A DNA stretch of 25,907 bases from a virus. Positions 21,266 through 25,907 of the stretch are shown here, in pieces; position 1 is the first letter of the stretch; the number at the start of each line of letters is the position of its first letter. The stretch lies in the IMG/VR virus record IMGVR_UViG_3300006920_000209, positions 1 through 25,907 of that record. One strand, given 5' to 3'. The notes below the pieces were generated by a model. The model was not told the origin of the DNA, did no database searches, and was given only the letters and a program-made list of their open reading frames with translations. Position numbers and translations under genes: made by a program.

Positions 21266-21850
21266 ATGACGATTACTGAACAACTGAACACCCTACCGAA
21301 CACCGAAGATTGTCTCTTTGTTGAGCTTAAAGGCTACCGAAACGGCAAGGGTGATGTAGGCAACTACACTATCAATGCCACACTTAATTACGAGGATGCC
21401 TTGCGCCATGACATCGATTTTGTTGAGAGTTGGGAACCGAACAAACGAGATGAGCTTATACTTCAGGCTAAAATTAATGAGACCACTAAAGTAGCCGAAG
21501 AGTCGCTCTCCGATCTCCTAAAAACCGCAAAGGAAGCCGTCTTGGTTTCTCTTAAGAAAGATTCCGCCCAATCTCAGGCCCAATCTCTGGCACAAAAGGA
21601 GGCATACCGGAAAGTGGGACCGGCTACCCGTGAGCATATTGAATCCGGCTCCGTAATGATTCGCGGTTTACTTCACGACAAGCGGCTTATCTCAGAATCC
21701 GATAAGAAGGTCGTTAATAGCGCACCAAAAACGTTGGCTAAAAAAGTCATAACCGAATACTTGAAGACCAGCCGATTTAATCAGTTTAAGATTGACCAGT
21801 TTGATAAACTTTCCTTTAGTGAAAAGACACAAACTCTAATCTTGGAATAA
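21266..21850 (+). CDS. hypothetical protein, 194 residues
   Basis: Not recognised. The N-terminal part is mixed alpha/beta (CLFVELKGYRNGKGDVGNYT, about 16-35), followed by a long helix (about 70-125) with a Gln/Ala/Ser-rich run (SAQSQAQSLAQKEAYRKVG) and a C-terminal helical part ending SEKTQTLILE. The A/Q-rich helix hints at a coiled coil. It has its own promoter. Confidence 0.6.
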   Translation: MTITEQLNTLPNTEDCLFVELKGYRNGKGDVGNYTINATLNYEDALRHDIDFVESWEPNKRDELILQAKINETTKVAEESLSDLLKTAKEAVLVSLKKDSAQSQAQSLAQKEAYRKVGPATREHIESGSVMIRGLLHDKRLISESDKKVVNSAPKTLAKKVITEYLKTSRFNQFKIDQFDKLSFSEKTQTLILE

Positions 21851-21858
21851 AAATAATA

Positions 21859-22119
21859 ATGACAAAAACCAACTACACTAGCGTCGAGGAAATTGAAACA
21901 ATGTTTGACGAGTTTTGGGTTCCTTTCGATAAGAAAGAACTGGGGACATCTGATACCGGAATCATCATCAACGCTATCGTTGATGAAAAATCGGGTAAAC
22001 TTTACATTGAGAGATTTGAACCGATAACAGAAAATATCACCGTGTATTCTTTTGAAGGCGGAAACCACCCTACAACTTGGTTGCTAGATGAGGGTGGATC
22101 TATTGAAGCAACTCTTTAA
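21859..22119 (+). CDS. hypothetical protein, 86 residues
   Basis: Not recognised. A small acidic alpha/beta protein: VEEIETMFDEFWVPF, a beta segment GIIINAIVDEKSGKLYIERF, then ITVYSFEGGNHPTTWLLDEGG. It follows the previous gene by 8 nt without an SD; AATAAAAA upstream matches a late box at only 6 of 8 positions. Confidence 0.55.
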   Translation: MTKTNYTSVEEIETMFDEFWVPFDKKELGTSDTGIIINAIVDEKSGKLYIERFEPITENITVYSFEGGNHPTTWLLDEGGSIEATL

Positions 22120-22126
22120 ATAAATA
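22119..22126 (+). promoter_or_regulatory. late-type promoter box, DUF5662 gene
   Basis: AATAAATA matches the T4 late consensus TATAAATA at 7 of 8 positions and ends 5 nt before ATG 22132. The box overlaps the last base of the preceding stop. Confidence 0.45.
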
Positions 22127-22131
22127 AAATT

Positions 22132-22665
22132 ATGAGTGAGGAAAAACCCGCTGATGATAAACCTGTTTTGACACTAGAACAGAAAGACGCATTCCGAAAG
22201 AAACTCTTTGGTATCCAGAGACATATTAATAGGGTCCGAGAAAATGGGGAGAAATTGGTGGAAAGACTGGTGCAAACTTCGGAAACAGAAGATGACCTAG
22301 ATTTCGCTAGGAGACTCTTACACCGCATACAAGCCCATGACATGAGCAAGTTCATGGGGATTGAGTTTGATGCCCTTGACAGCGATTCTGGGAGCGACCT
22401 GTTCAAACTGGCGATCAAGCAACACCACCAAACCAACGACCACCATCCTGCCTTCTTCGGAGAAGGGGGCATTAAGCAGATGAATGATCTTCAAATTGCA
22501 GAATTTGTTCTGGACTGTGGTGCAAGGGCACAAGAAATGGGAACTGACTTAAGAACCTATATGAAGGAGACTGCCCCCAAACGTTTCGGGTTCACTACCA
22601 AAACTAAGGTTTATCAAAACATTAAGAAATCCATGGACCTTCTACTTGACCCCACATTTGGCTAA
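22132..22665 (+). CDS. DUF5662 family protein
   Basis: A 177-residue helical protein. RIQAHDMSKFMGIEFDAL (about 64-81), LAIKQHHQTNDHHPAFF (about 92-108) and FVLDCGARAQEMG match the DUF5662 pattern of conserved His/Asp (HD...SKF and HHxxNxHHPxxF), common in phages. The arrangement of HD and HH residues suggests a metal-dependent HD-like active site, but no activity is established for the family as far as I know. The N-terminus (1-25) is an acidic extension. Confidence 0.72.
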   Translation: MSEEKPADDKPVLTLEQKDAFRKKLFGIQRHINRVRENGEKLVERLVQTSETEDDLDFARRLLHRIQAHDMSKFMGIEFDALDSDSGSDLFKLAIKQHHQTNDHHPAFFGEGGIKQMNDLQIAEFVLDCGARAQEMGTDLRTYMKETAPKRFGFTTKTKVYQNIKKSMDLLLDPTFG

Positions 22666-22683
22666 AATAACGCAACTTATTCC

Positions 22684-22689
22684 TTGACA
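22684..22689 (+). promoter_or_regulatory. TTGACA -35-like element, incomplete promoter
   Basis: A perfect TTGACA lies 24 nt before ATG 22714. The best -10 match, TATGAC (22702-22707), sits 6 nt before that ATG, as in the other leaderless promoters, but the spacer is only 12 nt, so a normal sigma70 contact is doubtful. Confidence 0.3.
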
Positions 22690-22713
22690 AACAAAATAAA
22701 ATATGACACACTC

Positions 22714-23292
22714 ATGCCCATGAGCAACTATACATTGACAGAACACCCTTACAGTAAACACGTCGGACACGTATGCATCGGGAGGGGTTCGGGGGAACTA
22801 AGCCATTACAGAAAAGAACATGATCTCAATCTGTTGGCTTTAGGGGTTGGATCGTCAACCCCAACCCTGACCACAGGTTGGTCAGGTGGTTGTGTGGATT
22901 CATATTACTACATGACCACCTGCGATTACCATTCACACATGAACAAAATGAAAACCCCAACTAAAGAGCAAATCATCGAGGTGGCTGAATACTTTCCCGA
23001 GGCTAAAGCCGCACTGAAGAAGTTATTCCCTGACATTTTTACGAGAAAAGCGTCAGAAGGAACCGTGGATAGCATCAGGTTCGGAACCGAAATGACCGCA
23101 TATAAAGACCTACACTACGAGTTGACGGGGGCACGGTCAGGATGCTTCCTACAACTTAGAAGCACAGGTGTCTATGCTAACGAGGGGTTGGTCCTTGGTC
23201 ACATAAGTGACGATGCAGAATACTCCATTGTTGGTGATGGGTCATTTAAAATTCTAATCATGAAACCAAGCCATAGTCCTTCCGATGGATAA
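22714..23292 (+). CDS. hypothetical protein, 192 residues
   Basis: Not recognised. ATG 22714 (MPMSNYTLTEHPYSK) is used; ATG 22720 is an alternative. The frame is open to a TTG at 22684, but those bases are a perfect TTGACA that looks like a -35 element rather than a start. The protein has a Gly/Ser/Thr-rich stretch (GVGSSTPTLTTGWSGGCVDS), a helical middle and a beta-rich C-terminus (GCFLQLRSTGVYANEGLVLG). The part coding for the Gly/Thr stretch folds into two adjacent perfect hairpins (22843-22862 and 22866-22886). Confidence 0.6.
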   Translation: MPMSNYTLTEHPYSKHVGHVCIGRGSGELSHYRKEHDLNLLALGVGSSTPTLTTGWSGGCVDSYYYMTTCDYHSHMNKMKTPTKEQIIEVAEYFPEAKAALKKLFPDIFTRKASEGTVDSIRFGTEMTAYKDLHYELTGARSGCFLQLRSTGVYANEGLVLGHISDDAEYSIVGDGSFKILIMKPSHSPSDG

Positions 23293-23295
23293 ATA
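23288..23295 (+). promoter_or_regulatory. late-type promoter box, papain-like protease gene
   Basis: GATAAATA matches TATAAATA at 7 of 8 positions and ends 5 nt before ATG 23301; it overlaps the preceding stop codon. Confidence 0.5.
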
Positions 23296-23300
23296 ACCAT

Positions 23301-24014
23301 ATGGACATTACCCTGAAGAACAATCAACTCACTGAAGACATTAGACTGGATAGAATTGAGCAGTTTGATGAAGAAAGCCGGAGATTTCCCATCGGAGATT
23401 TACGAGGGGCCTCCGGTAAACTTAGATCTTACACATGGAGATGTAAGGATTGGTTCGATCAAGGAACGGAGGGTGCTTGTGTCGGATTCTCGTTAGGTCA
23501 TGAATTAGCCGCACGTCCAAGTGAGGTTAAAGACTTGGATTACAAATACCTCCTTGAGAAGATCTACTGGGAGGCACAGAGGAATGACCCATGGGCGGGT
23601 GGTTCCTACCCAAACGCATCACCCAAATATGCAGGGACCAGCGTTCTGGCGGGAGCGAAAGCCGTTAAAGAACTTGGCTGGATTGAGGAGTATCGATGGG
23701 CGTTCAATATGGATGAAGTTCTATATGGACTGGGTCACAATGGCCCTGCCGTTATTGGAATCCCATGGTATCGTGATATGTATTCGCCCGACAAGAAGGG
23801 GTTCGTCAAGCCAACTGGTGGAATAGCTGGTGGTCATGCGATCCTCGCTAGAGCAGTTAACATCAAAAAAGGTTACGTTACCCTAAGGAATTCTTGGGGT
23901 AAAAACTGGGGTAAAAATGGTGACTGCTATGTCACATTCGAAGATCTAGAGGAATTACTCAAGCAACGTGGGGAATGTTGTTTTCTGATGAAGAGGAAAA
24001 CTAAACTTGATTGA
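23301..24014 (+). CDS. papain-like cysteine peptidase (C1A fold)
   Basis: A 237-residue protein with the full papain layout: WFDQGTEGACVGFSL with oxyanion Gln 54 and catalytic Cys 60, GGHAIL with His 179, and LRNSWGKNWGKNGDCYV with Asn 197, followed by the usual Gly-rich strand. No signal peptide and no long inhibitory propeptide are present; only about 45 residues precede the active-site region. Papain-type enzymes are uncommon among phage gene products; possible roles are virion protein maturation or attack on a host protein or peptide cross-link. The late-type box just upstream suggests late expression (inference). Confidence 0.88.
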   Translation: MDITLKNNQLTEDIRLDRIEQFDEESRRFPIGDLRGASGKLRSYTWRCKDWFDQGTEGACVGFSLGHELAARPSEVKDLDYKYLLEKIYWEAQRNDPWAGGSYPNASPKYAGTSVLAGAKAVKELGWIEEYRWAFNMDEVLYGLGHNGPAVIGIPWYRDMYSPDKKGFVKPTGGIAGGHAILARAVNIKKGYVTLRNSWGKNWGKNGDCYVTFEDLEELLKQRGECCFLMKRKTKLD

Positions 24015-24017
24015 GAA

Positions 24018-24293
24018 ATGCCTAGAATAAAAAGCGGGGGTGTCTCTTGGAAAGGGGTGGGTTATGACATTAACCCTGAAACCACTAGGCATACCGATGA
24101 ATCCCTTCTATGTGGTTGGCCATCAACGGGGGTCTCCTTGGAGTTTTATGATGACGGAACCGTTATAGCTATAGGACCAACTGAGGACGATCCGGAAGTT
24201 GACGGAATGTGCGATGATATCCGGATTGAGGACCAAGAGTGGATTGAGAAATTTGCCGAAAGTGGATGGCGTGGGATTACCCGCCACAACTAG
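24018..24293 (+). CDS. hypothetical protein, 91 residues
   Basis: Not recognised. It begins 3 nt after the protease stop. A Gly/Trp-containing N-terminus (MPRIKSGGVSWKGVGYDI) is followed by VSLEFYDDGTVIAIGP, a short beta hairpin, and an acidic tail with IEDQEWIEKFAESGWRG. Its 3' end overlaps the opposing zinc-ribbon gene by 17 nt. Co-expression with the protease is likely; whether it is a partner or inhibitor is unknown. Confidence 0.58.
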   Translation: MPRIKSGGVSWKGVGYDINPETTRHTDESLLCGWPSTGVSLEFYDDGTVIAIGPTEDDPEVDGMCDDIRIEDQEWIEKFAESGWRGITRHN

Positions 24294-24480
24294 AGCACCC
24301 TCTAATTCTCTTTGATTTGGTCGTGGTGGTTACACCCACGTTTCTCTGATTCCTCCTCTCCAACACCGAGTTTCGAGCCTTGCAGAATTCATTGCAGAAC
24401 TGGGGGTTGGATGAATCGGCACTGTTGCAGAGGGTTTGTGTTCCACACTCTGCACACGGTATTTTAACAAATGAACTCAT
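24277..24480 (-). CDS. small zinc-ribbon-like protein
   Basis: A 67-residue protein from ATG 24480 (MSSFVKIPCAECGTQTLCN). Cysteine pairs: C-x-x-C (CAEC), then QFCNEFC, a C-x-x-x-C typical of treble-clef or zinc-ribbon modules, and CSSC at the extreme C-terminus after a basic Thr/Lys-rich linker. A longer frame begins at 24510, but a perfect late-type box (24486-24493) lies inside that extension, 5 nt before ATG 24480, so the shorter start is chosen. It probably binds zinc and nucleic acid; function unknown. Confidence 0.62.
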   Translation of the reverse strand: MSSFVKIPCAECGTQTLCNSADSSNPQFCNEFCKARNSVLERRNQRNVGVTTTTKSKRIRGCSSCGG

Positions 24481-24485
24481 ATTTT

Positions 24486-24493
24486 TATTTATA
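24486..24493 (-). promoter_or_regulatory. perfect T4-type late promoter box
   Basis: TATAAATA on the minus strand, identical to the T4 late consensus, ends 5 nt before ATG 24480. In T4 the start site lies about 6 nt downstream of this box, which here means the start codon itself. It is recognised in T4 by gp55, and a gp55-like gene is present at 6694-7473. Confidence 0.65.
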
Positions 24494-24497
24494 GTTG

Positions 24498-24525
24498 TTG
24501 ACACTCCCACCCAATACTGTAGGCT
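24498..24525 (+). promoter_or_regulatory. sigma70-like promoter candidate with perfect -35
   Basis: TTGACA (24498-24503), 16 nt and TAGGCT (24520-24525) are followed by 8 nt and ATG 24534. The -10 is poor (3 of 6). It stands back-to-back with the late box on the other strand. Confidence 0.4.
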
Positions 24526-24533
24526 GACTACAG

Positions 24534-24692
24534 ATGAAATACAAAGTGATCGAAAAAAGAATGGTAACCGTTGAATATATTATCGAGGCTGAGTCCGAGA
24601 TTGCTGCGGGGAATCTGGATGGGGAAATCCTTGAGGCGACTGAGACTGATGATACCGGTCACATGCTAGATAGCGTCGAAGAAACCGATTAA
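24534..24692 (+). CDS. small acidic hypothetical protein, 52 residues
   Basis: ATG 24534 to TAA 24692. The product (MKYKVIEKRMVTVEYIIEAE, then an acidic tail ending DSVEETD) has a beta-like first half, KYKVIEKRMVTVEYIIEA, followed by many Asp/Glu. The composition and reading-frame integrity look like those of a real gene, and a -35 element lies upstream. Not recognised. Confidence 0.58.
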   Translation: MKYKVIEKRMVTVEYIIEAESEIAAGNLDGEILEATETDDTGHMLDSVEETD

Positions 24693-24696
24693 CGAA

Positions 24697-24828
24697 ATGA
24701 GTGAATACGTAATAAAATTGAGAGTCGAGGACGACTGCTTTGTCCGTGCGAGGAAAATACTAAAATGTGCTGGGATACGTGATGGTGGCGGATTATCGGG
24801 TAGAATTGCGGAGTCTGTGGAAGTTTGA
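24697..24828 (+). CDS. small hypothetical protein, 43 residues
   Basis: ATG 24697, 4 nt after the previous stop, to TGA 24828. The product MSEYVIKLRVEDDCFVRARK continues with CAGIRDGGGLSGRIAESVEV. It has a beta strand followed by a basic helix and a Gly-rich turn. Tight spacing with the preceding small gene suggests a pair. Not recognised. Confidence 0.5.
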   Translation: MSEYVIKLRVEDDCFVRARKILKCAGIRDGGGLSGRIAESVEV

Positions 24829-24862
24829 TTGAAAACCAAACAAGCCAAACTAACTAATATTG

Positions 24863-25600
24863 ATGGCTAAAAAGAACCCGCAAGTTAGATTTGAAGAAGT
24901 GGAGAAAGCAATGGAGAAAAACAACTCCCGCCCAAGCTTCATCTTCAAGAAAAGACCGTTTAAGTTCACTAAAAAACAGAATGATATACTAAAGTGTATG
25001 TTCGATGAACGTAGCAAAGTAATCATTATCGAAGGACCAGCGGGAACCTCAAAGAGCTATCTTTCAATTTATGCAGCATTGTCCGAATTTTCTAAAAACA
25101 ACATTGAATCAATCCTTTACCTTCGGACTGCGGTTGAGAGCGCATCTAGAAGTTTGGGTTTCCTGAAGGGGGACCTTGATGAGAAGTTCAGCGTCTACAA
25201 GCAGGTCTTGGAGGATAAGGTTGAGGAGTTGGTTGAGGAGAAAGACCAGAAGTTCCTGATGAACTCCAGTTTACTCGAAGCACTTCCTATCAACTACATT
25301 CGGGGTGCATCTTGGCGGAATAAATTCGTAACTCTAGATGAAGCCCAAAACGCAAACCTTGATGAACTAAAAACACTCATGACCCGAATCGGAGAAGGCT
25401 CCAAGTTGGTTATTTGTGGTGACAAGCAGCAAAGTGACATCAAACACTCTGGATTAAAATCCCTGAAGATGATTTTCAATGATGAGGAATGTCGAGATAG
25501 AGGAATCCACTTCTTTCAGCTAACGGAAGAAGACGTGGTCCGATCCGAAATTGTTAAGTTCGTTGTTCAGAAGTTTCAGGGATATGAAACCGGACGCTAG
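24863..25600 (+). CDS. phoH: PhoH-like ATPase
   Basis: A 245-residue P-loop protein of the PhoH group, widespread in marine and environmental phages. FTKKQNDILKCM (35-46), Walker A IIIEGPAGTSKSYLS (residues 54-68, GxxGTSKS), YLRTAVE, then NYIRGASW and FVTLDEAQN (Walker B, 155-163), and LVICGDKQQSD as the sensor motif, are all in family order. The usual Walker A GTGKT reads GTSKS here. PhoH proteins are linked to RNA metabolism and nucleotide hydrolysis; their benefit to phages is unsettled. ATG 24863 is preferred to the TTG at 24860. A TTGAAA at 24829-24834 has no good -10 at the expected place. Confidence 0.92.
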   Translation: MAKKNPQVRFEEVEKAMEKNNSRPSFIFKKRPFKFTKKQNDILKCMFDERSKVIIIEGPAGTSKSYLSIYAALSEFSKNNIESILYLRTAVESASRSLGFLKGDLDEKFSVYKQVLEDKVEELVEEKDQKFLMNSSLLEALPINYIRGASWRNKFVTLDEAQNANLDELKTLMTRIGEGSKLVICGDKQQSDIKHSGLKSLKMIFNDEECRDRGIHFFQLTEEDVVRSEIVKFVVQKFQGYETGR

Positions 25601-25615
25601 AGATAATTAGAGTTA

Positions 25616-25907
25616 ATGGCTAAATCTGTCCCATTATCCGCTATCAATGATAGCTTCACAACAACACCAATAGAATTCGGTTACATCAACCCTAATCGTA
25701 GCACTATTAGTGCCTTTGATGCTGATGTCGGCACTCAGGGTGAGCTACGGGGTATTTGGGACGTGTCTAGTAGCTTTGATAGCGTAAACTTCCTAACGGA
25801 CGTTAGATCTAACATAAACGAGGTTAGCGTTGAATCTCTTTTAGCTCGATATACCGATAATCCACCGGAGGTATTATCAGGGTCACCCGCATGCTTCAAT
25901 TATTGGA
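25616..25907 (+). CDS. hypothetical protein, C-terminus beyond window, possible virion protein
   Basis: The first 97 codons of a gene running off the right edge, from ATG 25616. The product (MAKSVPLSAINDSFTTTPIE) is rich in Ser, Thr, Asn and Asp with FGYINPNRSTISAF and GELRGIWDVSSSFDSVNFL; few Lys and many small polar residues suggest a beta-rich structural protein. A GATAATTA box (25602-25609, 6 of 8 against TATAAATA) ends 6 nt before the start, consistent with late expression. No family is recognised from this fragment. Confidence 0.55.
   Translation, partial: MAKSVPLSAINDSFTTTPIEFGYINPNRSTISAFDADVGTQGELRGIWDVSSSFDSVNFLTDVRSNINEVSVESLLARYTDNPPEVLSGSPACFNYW

Noticed and set aside
22684-22713. 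TTG at 22684 as start of the 22714 gene
   Set aside because: The TTG is part of a perfect TTGACA, and two in-frame ATGs follow at 22714 and 22720.
24829-24860. TTGAAA and TAATAT upstream of phoH as a leaderless promoter
   Set aside because: The spacer would be 20 nt and the -10 only 2 nt from the ATG, unlike the consistent set.
1-25907. tRNA genes, CRISPR arrays, insertion sequences, homing endonucleases
   Set aside because: I saw no cloverleaf-like clusters, no spaced direct-repeat arrays, no transposase and no GIY-YIG or HNH motifs. A tRNA search program could still find one I missed.

Overview
The window is a piece of a T4-like tailed-phage (myovirus) genome, probably from an environmental phage distant from the enteric T4 group. 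The evidence is a set of T4 hallmark proteins on one contig: family B DNA polymerase (gp43-like), the gp46/gp47 recombination nuclease, UvsW helicase, UvsY-like mediators, a gp55-like late sigma factor, a gp31/GroES-like co-chaperonin, a PhoH-like ATPase and a gp19-like tail tube protein. Base composition is moderate to AT-rich and genes are densely packed, often overlapping by 1-4 bases. Almost no gene has a recognisable Shine-Dalgarno sequence. The host cannot be named; I infer one that tolerates SD-free or leaderless translation.

Layout. Bases 1-9821 form one minus-strand block, read from about 9.8 kb down: two tandem UvsY-like genes, uvsW, gp55-like sigma, gp47, two unknown genes, a glycosyltransferase, three small phage genes, an HTH protein, and the DNA polymerase running off the left edge. 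Bases 9822-10357 are a roughly 0.5 kb AT-rich divergent non-coding region with CTTAAG-type repeats and inverted repeats. It is the transcription switch point and a candidate control region or origin.

Bases 10358-17574 form a plus-strand block: a two-domain glycosyltransferase, a DUF6378 protein, gp46, three tiny genes, two SAM methyltransferases flanking a GT29 (sialyltransferase-like) gene, a MazG-like protein and a second glycosyltransferase. From 17.5 kb the map is a mosaic of mainly plus-strand genes (tail tube-like protein, a possible prohead-core peptide, GroES-like co-chaperonin, P-loop kinase, DUF5662, papain-like protease, PhoH, start of a possible virion gene). Three isolated minus-strand genes interrupt it: a membrane protein, an acidic repeat protein and a zinc-ribbon protein.

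How it fits together. The left block supplies replication, recombination and late transcription. The central block adds gp46 and a glycan-modification set: four glycosyltransferases in the window counting the one on the minus strand, plus two methyltransferases. The right block mixes assembly and accessory functions.

The most striking pattern is in the promoters. Seven genes carry a sigma70-like signature, TTGAAA-like, 15-17 nt, TAnnnT, 5-7 nt, ATG, with two weaker additional cases, so transcription should start at or next to the start codon. A second set, including one perfect TATAAATA box, has T4-late-type boxes ending 5-6 nt before ATG. Both the early and the late programmes of this phage therefore appear to make leaderless mRNAs.
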